This document shows, one piece after another, positions 32,027 through 40,135 of a stretch of 40,880 nucleotides of DNA. Position 1 is the stretch's first letter, and each line of letters starts with the position of its first letter. Made by a program: the position numbers and the translations under genes. Location of the stretch: NCBI GenBank assembly GCA_029247585.1, contig JAQWKY010000018.1, positions 1 through 40,880 of the forward strand. Reading direction: 5' to 3'. The notes beneath the pieces were generated by a model. It worked only from the letters and a program-made list of their open reading frames with translations. It was not told where the DNA came from and did no database searches. Source of the stretch: Flavobacteriales bacterium. GTDB taxonomy: Bacteria; Bacteroidota; Bacteroidia; Flavobacteriales; UBA7430.

Positions 32027-32821
32027 TTATTTGCGGTTGACTTTTGTAAGTTTCTCTTTGGTTCCAGAATATTTTATCAGGTCCATTTTTATAGAACCCA
32101 CCATTATTTTTGCTTTGATTTGGATGGGGATTTTATTTTCATCATTGCTTATCCACAGCTTGACACCCTGCTCATCTTTAAACACCCTTCCTGTTTGAAG
32201 CTGTGGAGACCACTGGGTACAGGGAATCCATCCAAACTTTGTTTTGATGGTGTCAAGACCTAAATATTCGAGTTTTGAATTCATAAATTCATCATCAAGG
32301 TATACTTGAAGAGACTGTTTATTGCCAATTTGTAGTGTGTCGAAATTTTGTGCTCGCATGTAGTAGAATATGGAGAGTAGGTCTTGTGTGTTTTCTGGGA
32401 GCGGAATAGTATCTCTTGTAGATTCTGCTTGTTTGAGTTCGTAATTAAAAAAAACAGATTCTTTTTTCACATAATCACCTTCTCGTATGTCTCGGTGAAA
32501 TTGATTTGGTTTTAAGCTGTATTTGTCGACTAAGCTTTCATAGGTGTTACGGACTTTAAAGAAGAGGTTGAACAGCCCCGTTGATCTGCCTTTGGCTATA
32601 AATTTATATGCGCTATCTTTTGTCTGTACTTCTAAATCTGCCATTCCTGCGGACACGAGTCCGTAATGAACTTTATAGCTTAATTTTTCTCCTTTGTCGA
32701 AGGGGGGATGTCCGTTTTGAGCAAAGACAGAAGAAGTTGAGAAGAGTAAAATGAGAACGATTTTTTTTATAACAGAGCTTTTAAAGCCTTTCTTATTTTG
32801 AGTGGAAATCACTCCATTCAT
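32027..32821 (-). CDS. DUF3108-like secreted protein
   Basis: 264 residues from the second in-frame Met. The ORF track starts 18 codons upstream, but the hydrophobic signal sequence (KKIVLILLFSTSSVFAQ) is nearer to the later Met, so that start is preferred; neither is ideal. The mature part opens DKGEKLSYKVHYGLVSAGMA and holds the repeated beta strands of the DUF3108 family, which is thought to form a lipocalin-like envelope fold. Function unknown. It is followed by the ftsX cluster after a 70-base gap. Confidence 0.75.
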   Translation of the reverse strand: MNGVISTQNKKGFKSSVIKKIVLILLFSTSSVFAQNGHPPFDKGEKLSYKVHYGLVSAGMADLEVQTKDSAYKFIAKGRSTGLFNLFFKVRNTYESLVDKYSLKPNQFHRDIREGDYVKKESVFFNYELKQAESTRDTIPLPENTQDLLSIFYYMRAQNFDTLQIGNKQSLQVYLDDEFMNSKLEYLGLDTIKTKFGWIPCTQWSPQLQTGRVFKDEQGVKLWISNDENKIPIQIKAKIMVGSIKMDLIKYSGTKEKLTKVNRK

Positions 32822-32924
32822 AGACAGAAGCCTTTCGGTTCTGTATTTTGAAATGTAATTTATCAATGAAATCATATTTTTTTATCTGGATTTCTCAAAT
32901 AGAAGAGGATGACAATTTACTTCT

Positions 32925-33314
32925 TTACTCCCAATTGATGATGACATTGTCCATTTTAACTTCTCCAAAAAGATCGTCAAATCCTACACATCTCCCTTTG
33001 ACTGTAATTGAATCTGATGGATGAATTTCAGCCTGCATGAAATTACTGTCGAGTCTGCAAATTATGCCTGGGTGTATAATAATCTGCCCATTTGATGCAG
33101 CGTTTACTTTCCCATTTAGTTCTATGGTTTGATTAAGGTATATGTCGTTAGCTAGGTTTTGATTATTGGTGAAGTGAACAAAAAGGCTATCGCTGGTTAA
33201 ATAAAATGCAGTTTTTTTAGAAACCATATCAGTACGTTCGTGATACACATATTGATAGGCCATGTAGATGCTTGTGGAAATCAATAGCAATGTAAATAGT
33301 ATTTTACGTTTCAT
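32925..33314 (-). CDS. Membrane-anchored OB-fold protein (tRNA_anti-like)
   Basis: 129 residues with an N-terminal helix (about 5-22) that anchors or exports the protein. The rest resembles the OB-fold tRNA_anti-like family: QTIELNGKVNAASNGQIIIHPGIICRLDS and SITVKGRCVGFDDLFGEVKMDNVII. Such proteins are often coded near YceI/cytochrome clusters in Bacteroidetes, and here it is divergent from one. Nucleic-acid binding is not implied. A TATCTTTA box lies 25 bases upstream. Confidence 0.7.
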   Translation of the reverse strand: MKRKILFTLLLISTSIYMAYQYVYHERTDMVSKKTAFYLTSDSLFVHFTNNQNLANDIYLNQTIELNGKVNAASNGQIIIHPGIICRLDSNFMQAEIHPSDSITVKGRCVGFDDLFGEVKMDNVIINWE

Positions 33315-33338
33315 TTTATAGGACTTTTCTGTACTATT

Positions 33339-33346
33339 TAAAGATA
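33339..33346 (-). promoter_or_regulatory. Possible -7 element for the OB-fold gene
   Basis: The minus strand reads TATCTTTA, seven of eight positions of TAnnTTTG, 25 bases before the ATG. Confidence 0.35.
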
Positions 33347-33488
33347 CAGATTTCTTGGCAATCTATCAGAACAAACCGCATATTATGGGTGATTACGTGG
33401 TCTATGAGAAGCTACTGTTCCTATTGAGTAAGTTGTGGAGAAATTATTAGTAATTTGTAGAATCTTAACCCGTCTTAAAAAACACCCC

Positions 33489-33959
33489 ATGAAAGAAGTT
33501 TTTATAGCCATTTTGGCACTCTGTTTATTTAATGCCTGTAGTTCCGATAGCGTTGAAGAGTTGAAGGAGGAACTCGTCAGCGATACTTGTGAAGATGAGG
33601 TAGAAGAAGATTTGCACGAAGATTTAATATGCGACAGTTCTAATTATGAAGCAGATGAAGACTTATGTGAAGTGATGGACTCTGACACCAATTTGATTTC
33701 TTTTCAGGCGGATATCTCTCCTATCATCAATACACACTGTAGCTCATGTCATGGAGGTGTAACTCCTTCGGCTGGATTGTTACTAGAAACATATGACCTG
33801 ATACGTAGTTCTGCAAATAATACTACTTCATCGGGTATGATCAATCGTATGGAAAGAGATGAATCGGATCCTAGGTTGATGCCTATGGGTTATAAACTGT
33901 CACAGAATAATATTGATTTAATCAAGAACTGGGTGTCTCAAGGCAGCTTAAACAATTAG
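33489..33959 (+). CDS. Cytochrome c-like lipoprotein with acidic N-terminal stretch
   Basis: 156 residues from the ATG at 33489. The ORF-track start 18 codons earlier is rejected because the lipoprotein signal MKEVFIAILALCLFNAC begins here; the lipobox Cys is residue 17. A low-complexity acidic region (about 20-70) with several extra Cys precedes a heme-binding domain with CSSCH (HCSSCHGG) and a possible axial Met in LMPMGYKL. It starts the cytochrome-YceI-DUF5777 operon (2-base gap). Probably an outer- or inner-membrane anchored electron carrier; the acidic Cys-rich part is unusual. Confidence 0.75.
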   Translation: MKEVFIAILALCLFNACSSDSVEELKEELVSDTCEDEVEEDLHEDLICDSSNYEADEDLCEVMDSDTNLISFQADISPIINTHCSSCHGGVTPSAGLLLETYDLIRSSANNTTSSGMINRMERDESDPRLMPMGYKLSQNNIDLIKNWVSQGSLNN

Positions 33960-33961
33960 AT

Positions 33962-34501
33962 ATGCGTTTATTGACCCTAGTTTTATTTTTGTTTTCAGTG
34001 AGTCCTATGCTTGCTCAAAAGTACATGACACGAGGTGCTGAAGTTTCTTTTTTGTCTGATACCGAAGCAATTGAAGTTGTCGCCGCTATCAATAATCAGG
34101 TGGGTGCTGTGATTGATTTATCAAATGGAGATTTAGCTTTTCAAGTACAGATGCGGGCTTTTCATTTTAAGATTGCTTTGATGGAGGAGCATTTTAATGA
34201 GAATTATGTTGAGTCGGATAGGTTCCCGAAAGCCACCTTCAGAGGTAGGTTTGTCGATTTACTTCTTCCGAATCTTTTGACTGAGCAAGAGCTTAGCGTA
34301 AAGGGTGTGATGGATTTACATGGCGTTCAGAAAGAGATGACCTTCCCCGTTCTTGTAAAATGGGAAGATGGATCCTTGGTGGGAACCAGTTCATTTGATT
34401 TGCGATGTTCCGATTTCAATATAGAAATACCGAAAATTGTATCCGACAAAATTTCCAATGAGATTCAGGTCACCGTAAAGGCCCTCTTAACCAAACTATA
34501 A
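33962..34501 (+). CDS. YceI family periplasmic protein
   Basis: 179 residues with a signal peptide (ends PMLAQ). The mature part matches the YceI lipid-binding beta-barrel: AEVSFLSDTEAIEVVA at the start, then the FPKATFRGRF and LSVKGVMDLHGVQKEMTFPV blocks. Members bind isoprenoid or other amphipathic lipids. It sits between a cytochrome-like lipoprotein and a DUF5777 barrel, so it could carry a quinone-like or lipid ligand for this module; that role is inference. Confidence 0.85.
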   Translation: MRLLTLVLFLFSVSPMLAQKYMTRGAEVSFLSDTEAIEVVAAINNQVGAVIDLSNGDLAFQVQMRAFHFKIALMEEHFNENYVESDRFPKATFRGRFVDLLLPNLLTEQELSVKGVMDLHGVQKEMTFPVLVKWEDGSLVGTSSFDLRCSDFNIEIPKIVSDKISNEIQVTVKALLTKL

Positions 34502-34504
34502 ACC

Positions 34505-35356
34505 GTGAAAAAAATTACTTTACTTAGCCTTTTGTTGCTAATCAATACGCTCAAAGCACAAAACGATTTACTTTCTCTTTTGGGGGATCAAGAGGTAAAT
34601 CAAGAAGTGTATGGGACATTCAAAGGGACCAAGGTTATTAATGGTCAATCGGTTGAAATGCCGAGTAAAGCAGCTTTACTTTTTGTTATAGAGCATCGTT
34701 TTGGGACGATTAACAGTGGTGCTTATGAACTGTGGGGGCTTGATCAGGCAAGTATGCGGATGTCTTTTGAGTACGGCCTTAAAGAGGGGTTGGTTATAGG
34801 AGTTGCAAGAAATTCTTTTCAGAAAACGTACGAGACCTCACTAAAAACACGTTTGCTCAGGCAGAAAGAAGGAGCGGGCTCCAGGGTGTCAATAGCTACG
34901 TATCATGCAGCCTTCGTTAATTCAATGCGCCGGATAGATTCTGAGGGTGAAAACCTTTTCAGATCCCGCTTGTCGTATGTACATCAAGTTCTAATAGCCA
35001 GAAAGTTCAATCGTACTTTTTCTCTTCAATTAACGCCCACTCTTATTCTTAGAAATTTAGTGCCACTCGCTTCTATGAACAATAATTACATGGCAATGGG
35101 GGTAGGTGCTCGATATAAATTGTCAAATCGAGTTTCTTTGAATGGAGAATATTTTTATCAGTTCGATCGCCCTCATGAGAATTACACAAATTCTTTATCA
35201 TTAGGTTTTGATATTGAAACGGGAGGGCATGTTTTTCAATTGCACTTGACCAATTCACAAGGGATGTTTGAAAGGGCATTTGTTGGAGAGACTCTTGGGA
35301 AATGGTCTGATGGAGCCATTTATTTTGGGTTTAACATCTCACGAGTATTCCAGTAA
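34505..35356 (+). CDS. DUF5777 family beta-barrel protein
   Basis: 283 residues beginning at GTG (three bases after the YceI stop), with signal peptide MKKITLLSLLLLINTLKAQ. Recognisable family blocks are GTFKGTKVINGQSVEMPSKA and IEHRFGTINSGAYELWGLDQASMRMSFEYG, followed by barrel strands with LGFDIETGGHVFQLHLTNSQG near the C-terminus. The function of the family is unknown; it usually lies next to YceI and cytochrome genes, as here. Confidence 0.85.
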   Translation: MKKITLLSLLLLINTLKAQNDLLSLLGDQEVNQEVYGTFKGTKVINGQSVEMPSKAALLFVIEHRFGTINSGAYELWGLDQASMRMSFEYGLKEGLVIGVARNSFQKTYETSLKTRLLRQKEGAGSRVSIATYHAAFVNSMRRIDSEGENLFRSRLSYVHQVLIARKFNRTFSLQLTPTLILRNLVPLASMNNNYMAMGVGARYKLSNRVSLNGEYFYQFDRPHENYTNSLSLGFDIETGGHVFQLHLTNSQGMFERAFVGETLGKWSDGAIYFGFNISRVFQ

Positions 35357-35396
35357 TCTCATACGTTTTCTACTGAATATTTCTTTTTCGTACTTT

Positions 35397-36368
35397 TTAA
35401 AACAACAGGTGGTTTGCTAATAGTGAGGCTATCAAAACAAAGGTCAATGAATTTAACCATTTCTTTTTGTTGTAATAGAAGTAATTGCTGATGATGGCAG
35501 ATAAGGGCAATGCAAAAATGAGTAGTTTTTCATGAAAAGCACCTTCACTCAAATAAAAATGAATTAAACCGAAAATAAGGACCCACAATAGAAGCACGTA
35601 GGATTTTCGAGCTTTGATGTTTTTTTGTCTCAGACTGACGAGAAGTTCAAACATTGAAATTACACTCAAAATTCCAAATACAAAAAGAGTTAAAAAGTCT
35701 CCTGTCTCAATTTTTGTGGAGCTATTTTGGGTAAATAGGTTTTCAAATAAGGAGAAGGAGCTCCAGTCATCTATAGACAAGAAGGTAATTGCTGTGAAGA
35801 GTAAAAACCAAGGACAAAGAACTCCTAAGATACTGATAACCCAATGTCTCCATTCTACCTGAGAAAAAATGGACATCCCCACCCAAGCTAAAGGAATAAA
35901 AATAAAAAAAGGGGGGTGGATTAGGGTAGCAATACTCAGAAAAAAAGCACTTTCAAAAACAGTAGTGTAAGCATCTTTTTTTAAATATGAACTGAGAATT
36001 TTGTTGAGCGCAAAAAGAATAAAACTTATAGATACAACGCTCGAGCTTAAATAGATTGCCTTGGGGGATGTGCTGATAAGCATGAAATAAAATAAGGCAG
36101 GGAACGAAGAGTTTATTGAAATAATTTTTTGTCTTGCCATCATTTTGTTCATCGATATACACTGAGAAAATACGAGCAATCCAAGGCTTATACGTTCTAA
36201 ATAAACATGTGAATGAATCCAGCTATAGATGGAATTAAAAAAGGGCGAGTTTACATCTATTGAGGGTTCTAAAGATTGAAACGATATACCCATCCATAAG
36301 ATTCCACAGAGCGCCATTAAAACCAAAATAGAAATGGATTGTGTATGACGAAATAAATTAACTACCAT
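35397..36368 (-). CDS. DUF6427-like polytopic membrane protein
   Basis: 323 residues with about 10 hydrophobic helices (for example ISILVLMALCGILWMG, ALFYFMLIST, HWVISILGVLCPWFLLFTAI, LLLWVLIFGLIHFYL). The start MVVNLFRHTQS and the overall layout fit the DUF6427 family of Bacteroidetes. Substrate and activity unknown. It converges on the DUF5777 operon with a 40-base gap and diverges from the small ORF at 36.4 kb, the position in which a DUF6341-type small protein is often found in this phylum. Confidence 0.65.
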   Translation of the reverse strand: MVVNLFRHTQSISILVLMALCGILWMGISFQSLEPSIDVNSPFFNSIYSWIHSHVYLERISLGLLVFSQCISMNKMMARQKIISINSSFPALFYFMLISTSPKAIYLSSSVVSISFILFALNKILSSYLKKDAYTTVFESAFFLSIATLIHPPFFIFIPLAWVGMSIFSQVEWRHWVISILGVLCPWFLLFTAITFLSIDDWSSFSLFENLFTQNSSTKIETGDFLTLFVFGILSVISMFELLVSLRQKNIKARKSYVLLLWVLIFGLIHFYLSEGAFHEKLLIFALPLSAIISNYFYYNKKKWLNSLTFVLIASLLANHLLF

Positions 36369-36382
36369 GTGGTAAAAATATG

Positions 36383-36390
36383 TAAATTTG
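36383..36390 (+). promoter_or_regulatory. -7 promoter element for the small membrane ORF
   Basis: TAAATTTG matches TAnnTTTG exactly, 28 bases before the ATG at 36419, in the divergent gap from the DUF6427-like gene. Confidence 0.5.
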
Positions 36391-36418
36391 TGGCGTTAAA
36401 GAAAAAACAATTTATATC

Positions 36419-36580
36419 ATGAATGAACTAATTTGTGGACTCGGCGAGTTATTTACAGTATCCTTTGAACTTCTTCCTACTTTGGGGAATTTACCTAACC
36501 TAGTTTTGGGACTCATTGGTGCAGGCGCTTTGTTTTTTGCAGGTAAAGTTTCGGTTGCCGAAAAGAATATTTGTGAATAA
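36419..36580 (+). CDS. 53-residue hydrophobic microprotein, possibly DUF6341-like
   Basis: Not in the ORF track because it is short. ATG at 36419 to TAA at 36580 codes for a 53-residue protein starting MNELICGLGELFTVSFELLP with a transmembrane helix (about 25-45, LPNLVLGLIGAGALFFAG) and a short charged tail. Support for a real gene: an exact -7 box upstream, a strong terminator right after the stop, and the place next to a DUF6427-like gene where Bacteroidetes often carry a small membrane protein. Function unknown. Confidence 0.65.
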   Translation: MNELICGLGELFTVSFELLPTLGNLPNLVLGLIGAGALFFAGKVSVAEKNICE

Positions 36581-36600
36581 TGAGTGCTTTACAGCATTTA

Positions 36601-36628
36601 AAAAAGCAGCGAAACGCTGCTTTTTTTT
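36601..36628. terminator. Bidirectional terminator between the small ORF and nadD
   Basis: AAAAAGCAGCG-AAA-CGCTGCTTTTTTTT: 6-bp GC-rich stem extended by A-T pairs, eight T residues on the plus strand and six on the minus. It serves both convergent units. Confidence 0.85.
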
Positions 36629-36661
36629 GTGCCAAATTTTGATTTTCTTCACGGTGACTGA

Positions 36662-37249
36662 TTATTTTTTGTAGTAATTCATCTCATCGATGTATTCCCA
36701 GACGTTTGTTGGGAGCATGGCTCGTACATCTTTTTTAGCTTTTATCGCATTTCGAATGAATGAAGAGGAGATTTGCATGATCGGCGCTCCAACTAGATTT
36801 ACTTTTTCATGATGATCAAGCTGGCTGGATGTATTTGCTAATCTCGGATACACGTATAGTTGATGGTTCTCCAAAATCGCATCGTAATTTTTCCACTTGT
36901 GGAAGGCATTGAGGTTGTCTCCGCCCATGATGAGGGAGAAATGATGATTTGGAAATTTCTCACTCAGGTGCACAAGTGTGTTGATGGTATAGGAAGGTTG
37001 GGGTAAACTAAATTCTATGTCAGTAACTCGCAATTGATCGTAATCTTTAACAGCTCTGTAAACCAACTCCAACCGCGCATAGTCGTCAAGAAGATTGTTT
37101 TTGTTTTTGAATGGATTGTGAGGGCTTACAACAAACCAAATTTCATCCAAGTCGGTATAGTTAGCCATATGATTGGCAATAACCAAATGGCCAATATGAA
37201 TGGGGTTGAAAGTCCCAAAATACAAGCCTATTTTTTTCTTATCAGCCAT
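36662..37249 (-). CDS. nadD: Nicotinate-nucleotide adenylyltransferase
   Basis: Adenylates nicotinate mononucleotide in NAD synthesis. 195 residues. The nucleotidyltransferase signature GTFNPIHIGHLVIA (about 13-26) and the C-terminal ISSSFIRNAI motif are intact. Overlaps the end of gmk by 8 bases; the same yicC-gmk-nadD order is frequent in Flavobacteriia. nadK, which uses the NAD product, is at 6 kb. Confidence 0.95.
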   Translation of the reverse strand: MADKKKIGLYFGTFNPIHIGHLVIANHMANYTDLDEIWFVVSPHNPFKNKNNLLDDYARLELVYRAVKDYDQLRVTDIEFSLPQPSYTINTLVHLSEKFPNHHFSLIMGGDNLNAFHKWKNYDAILENHQLYVYPRLANTSSQLDHHEKVNLVGAPIMQISSSFIRNAIKAKKDVRAMLPTNVWEYIDEMNYYKK

Positions 37250-37811
37250 TGATAAAGTCTGTTATTTTTTGGTAAGCTTCTTGTTGAGCGATTTCTAGGT
37301 CGTCATTAATGATTACTAGGTCAAACTCTTTGGCATAGCTCATTTCTTTTTCGGCCTTGTTAAGACGCATGTCTAGTTGATTTTGAGTTTCTGTATTTCT
37401 GTCAGATAAACGCTTTTTCAAAACGGCTATTGATGGAGCTTTAATAAAAACAGAAAGCGCTTTATCAGAAAACTGATTTTTAAGATTAATTCCTCCGATA
37501 ACATCAATGTCAAAAATTACATGTTTGCCTTCAGCCCAAATGCGTTCTACTTCTGAACGAAGGGTGCCGTAATAGTTTCCTTCGTATACTTCTTCCCACT
37601 CCAGAAATTCATCAGCATCAACTTTTGCTTTAAATTCTTCAGGGGATAAAAAGTAGTAATGCTCACCATTTTTTTCTTCACCTCTAGGAGATCTGCTGCA
37701 AGCAGAGATGGAAAATTCTACCGGGACTCCTTGATTGATTAGGTAGTTTACGATGGTAGATTTACCGGACCCTGAGGGAGCTGAAAAAATAATTAGTTTG
37801 CCTTGATTCAT
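37242..37811 (-). CDS. gmk: Guanylate kinase
   Basis: Phosphorylates GMP to GDP. 189 residues. The P-loop IFSAPSGSGKSTIV is at about 8-21, followed by the GMP-binding SRSPRGEEKNGEHYYFL and VFDIDV-type IFDIDVIGG. Start overlaps the yicC stop by one base (TAATG). Confidence 0.96.
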   Translation of the reverse strand: MNQGKLIIFSAPSGSGKSTIVNYLINQGVPVEFSISACSRSPRGEEKNGEHYYFLSPEEFKAKVDADEFLEWEEVYEGNYYGTLRSEVERIWAEGKHVIFDIDVIGGINLKNQFSDKALSVFIKAPSIAVLKKRLSDRNTETQNQLDMRLNKAEKEMSYAKEFDLVIINDDLEIAQQEAYQKITDFING

Positions 37812-38680
37812 TACAGAACGTTTAATATTTGTTCTTTGATTTTTTCTAGGGCATCTTTCATCTGAACAACGATTTTCTGAATTTCAGTGTGATTGGCTTT
37901 AGATCCCATTGTGTTGATTTCTCTACCTAATTCTTGAGAAATAAATCCCAGTTTTTTCCCATTAGATTCTTTAGAATTCATGGTTTCAATAAAATAGGCA
38001 CAGTGGTTTTTTAATCGAACTTTTTCTTCTGAAACATCTAGTTTTTCAATAAAATAGATCATTTCCTGCTCCAAACGATTTTGATCAAAATCTACAGATT
38101 TTAAGACGTCATTTAGTTTTGTAGAAATGCGTTCTTTTATCGTATCAATACGTTCTTGTTCGAATTTTGGAACTTCATTGTGTAGGCTTTCTATTGTTGA
38201 GATTTGTTCTTTGATATCTCTTTCTAAGGATAAGCCTTCTGCCTTTCGATATGCTATTAATGCTTCAATAGCATTTTTGACGACCCCCATAATGGCGTTC
38301 CATTCTTTTTCGTCTATTTCTTCTCGTTCAACTTTCATGGCATCGGGAAGTCGCATGGCAATATTCAATAATTCTCCTGCTGCTATTTTTTCACTTCCCA
38401 AATCTTGTAATGACTTGATGTATTCTCCAACTAAATCTTTGTTGATTTTGTGTTGGGTATTAGAGTCTGTATTTTCAATAAAAATAGAAAGTTCTATTTT
38501 ACCTCTTCGAAGCGTTGATGTGAGGTAGGAGCGCACTTCCAATTCTTTTTCTTTGTAAAAAGAGGGAATACGAGTGCTGATGTCTATTTGTTTTGAGTTT
38601 AAACTCTTTACTTCTACACTGATTTTTTTCCCTGGAAGAACTAAAGTAGCTCTACCGAAGCCAGTCATTGATTGGATCAT
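37811..38680 (-). CDS. YicC family endoribonuclease
   Basis: 289 residues from the Met at 38680; the ORF track starts 14 codons earlier. The later start gives MIQSMTGFGRA, the usual family opening, and the -7-like TATTTTTA box lies between the two candidates, so the longer form would not be transcribed whole. The C-terminal domain contains the conserved HCAYFIETM and GKKLGFISQELGREINTMGSKA. E. coli YicC is a ribonuclease reported to act in RNA degradation; the same is assumed here from family membership. Confidence 0.87.
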   Translation of the reverse strand: MIQSMTGFGRATLVLPGKKISVEVKSLNSKQIDISTRIPSFYKEKELEVRSYLTSTLRRGKIELSIFIENTDSNTQHKINKDLVGEYIKSLQDLGSEKIAAGELLNIAMRLPDAMKVEREEIDEKEWNAIMGVVKNAIEALIAYRKAEGLSLERDIKEQISTIESLHNEVPKFEQERIDTIKERISTKLNDVLKSVDFDQNRLEQEMIYFIEKLDVSEEKVRLKNHCAYFIETMNSKESNGKKLGFISQELGREINTMGSKANHTEIQKIVVQMKDALEKIKEQILNVL

Positions 38681-38696
38681 AAGTATGTATTTGGTG

Positions 38697-38704
38697 TAAA
38701 AATA
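38697..38704 (-). promoter_or_regulatory. -7-like element for yicC-gmk-nadD
   Basis: The minus strand reads TATTTTTA, seven of eight positions of TAnnTTTG, 16 bases before the preferred yicC ATG. Confidence 0.35.
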
Positions 38705-38728
38705 CGCAAATTTGTTTGGCAATAAAGT

Positions 38729-39625
38729 TTATGATTGAACAGCTTTAGTCTTTCTACTCACCAGATAAACCCCTAAGAAGATAATAAAGGAGGCTAAGAT
38801 TTTAACGGGATCCAGTTGGTCAGAGCCCAATATCAATGCGATAATAGTAGCTAACACGGGCTGTAAGTAAATGTAAAAACCGACCGTAGAGGCTCGTAGT
38901 CGCTTAAGTGCATAGATGTTGCAGAGATAGGCTAGAAAAGAGGTTCCCACTACAATAAAGGCTATTTCAGCCCAGATGGTTTTTGATATTTCTTTCCATT
39001 CAACAAGGAGAATCTCATCAATCCCGAAGGGTAAAACAACTATAAACGCAACAGTGAACATCCATTTTGTTATTGTTAAAAAATGATATTGGGACATCAT
39101 AGGTTTTACCAGGGTTAGGTAAATTGCATAGGAAACGGCGTTGATGAAGATAAATAAATTTCCTTGAGCTAATTTGGGGGTTCCTGTTTCAAATTCTCTA
39201 CCATAAACAGCAAGTACAATAGCTCCGATAGCACCTAAAGCCACTCCAATGATACGATGAGTTGATTTTTTTTCACCATGAAAAATTACTGCGAGAATGA
39301 ATATGATGATCGGAGCGGATGTCATGGTTACTGCCGCATGAATGGGTGTTGTGTAATTTAATCCTTTCAAGAAAAAGGTCATGTTGAGTGCCACGCCAAA
39401 TAAACCGCAAAGAATTAAAAGTCCGTAATCTTTTCGCTTGACTTTTTCTTTAACCCAAAACCGATGTGCTAGATGAAAAAGTATCATAGCACCCATAATT
39501 CGAATCAATATCAATCCCATTGGCTGAATGGTGTCGGGCATAATGTCTTTTGCCAATGTGAATGTTAGCGCATAGATGAGGTTTGCAAAAAATAAGGCTA
39601 AATGTGACTTTAGGATATCATTCAT
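38729..39625 (-). CDS. EamA/DMT family transporter
   Basis: 298 residues with about ten transmembrane helices in two EamA repeats (roughly 5-140 and 150-290). Characteristic segments are TTPIHAAVTMTSAPIIIFILAVI near the end of the first repeat and the RASTVGFYIYLQPVLATIIALIL block in the second. Exports or imports small metabolites; substrate unknown. The start lies inside the end of the Spx/ArsC-like gene (8-base overlap), so both are one transcript. Confidence 0.87.
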   Translation of the reverse strand: MNDILKSHLALFFANLIYALTFTLAKDIMPDTIQPMGLILIRIMGAMILFHLAHRFWVKEKVKRKDYGLLILCGLFGVALNMTFFLKGLNYTTPIHAAVTMTSAPIIIFILAVIFHGEKKSTHRIIGVALGAIGAIVLAVYGREFETGTPKLAQGNLFIFINAVSYAIYLTLVKPMMSQYHFLTITKWMFTVAFIVVLPFGIDEILLVEWKEISKTIWAEIAFIVVGTSFLAYLCNIYALKRLRASTVGFYIYLQPVLATIIALILGSDQLDPVKILASFIIFLGVYLVSRKTKAVQS

Positions 39626-39971
39626 CTGCTAAAGTAGTTTTCAAAGCCTCTATTGTTTTTTTAGAATTGCCAATAAAAATTTTATCTGATGTAATAAAAA
39701 CAGGTCTTTTTAGAAAAGTGTATTCTTTGAGAATGAGGTTTTTAAAGTCTTCTTCTTGCAGTGCTTTGTCTTTTAAGCCCATGCTCTTATATTTTTGGGC
39801 TCTTTTGCTAAACAAGGCTTCGTAAGATAAGCTAAGCTTGAACATTTCCTCGATTTGCAACTTAGTAATTGCTTTTTCTTTGATGTCTTGACTTTCAAAA
39901 TTATCAAGATTCAATTCATTTAGTATGCGTTTACAGGTGCTGCACGTTGATAGGTAATATACTTTCTTCAT
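39618..39971 (-). CDS. Spx/ArsC-like thioredoxin-fold protein
   Basis: 117 residues. The redox motif is CSTC (Cys10, Cys13) in YYLSTCSTCKRIL, and the C-terminal half has RPVFITSDKIFIGNS, the family's cis-proline region. The CxxC arrangement resembles Spx and YffB-type proteins more than classical arsenate reductase. Activity could be a glutathione- or thioredoxin-linked reductase or a regulatory role. It leads an operon with the DMT transporter; no arsenic genes lie nearby. Confidence 0.8.
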   Translation of the reverse strand: MKKVYYLSTCSTCKRILNELNLDNFESQDIKEKAITKLQIEEMFKLSLSYEALFSKRAQKYKSMGLKDKALQEEDFKNLILKEYTFLKRPVFITSDKIFIGNSKKTIEALKTTLADE

Positions 39972-39998
39972 ATGTATTATTATTCATTCCAATAACAG

Positions 39999-40006
39999 CA
40001 AAGATA
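39999..40006 (-). promoter_or_regulatory. -7 promoter element for the Spx/ArsC-like gene
   Basis: The minus strand reads TATCTTTG (exact TAnnTTTG), 27 bases before the ATG. Confidence 0.5.
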
Positions 40007-40104
40007 CCAAAAGTCGTGCTAGTAATCAGGCTATTCTTTCTGATAAGAGTCTGGGTTAATTGTAGAGCTTGAAGTAAAATATCTTTAGACTGTGAAAATA
40101 TTTC

Positions 40105-40112
40105 TACATTTG
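40105..40112 (+). promoter_or_regulatory. -7 promoter element for the TrkA gene
   Basis: TACATTTG (exact TAnnTTTG) lies 23 bases before the ATG, with a TTTA at a 17-base spacing upstream that can serve as the -33 box. Confidence 0.55.
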
Positions 40113-40135
40113 TATGAACCAATATAAATTACGTT

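Noticed and set aside
33435-33488. Upstream start of the cytochrome-like lipoprotein
   Set aside because: Would bury the lipoprotein signal peptide; the Met at 33489 gives a standard lipobox.
38681-38722. Upstream start of yicC
   Set aside because: The family begins near SMTGFG, and a -7-like box lies inside the extra codons.
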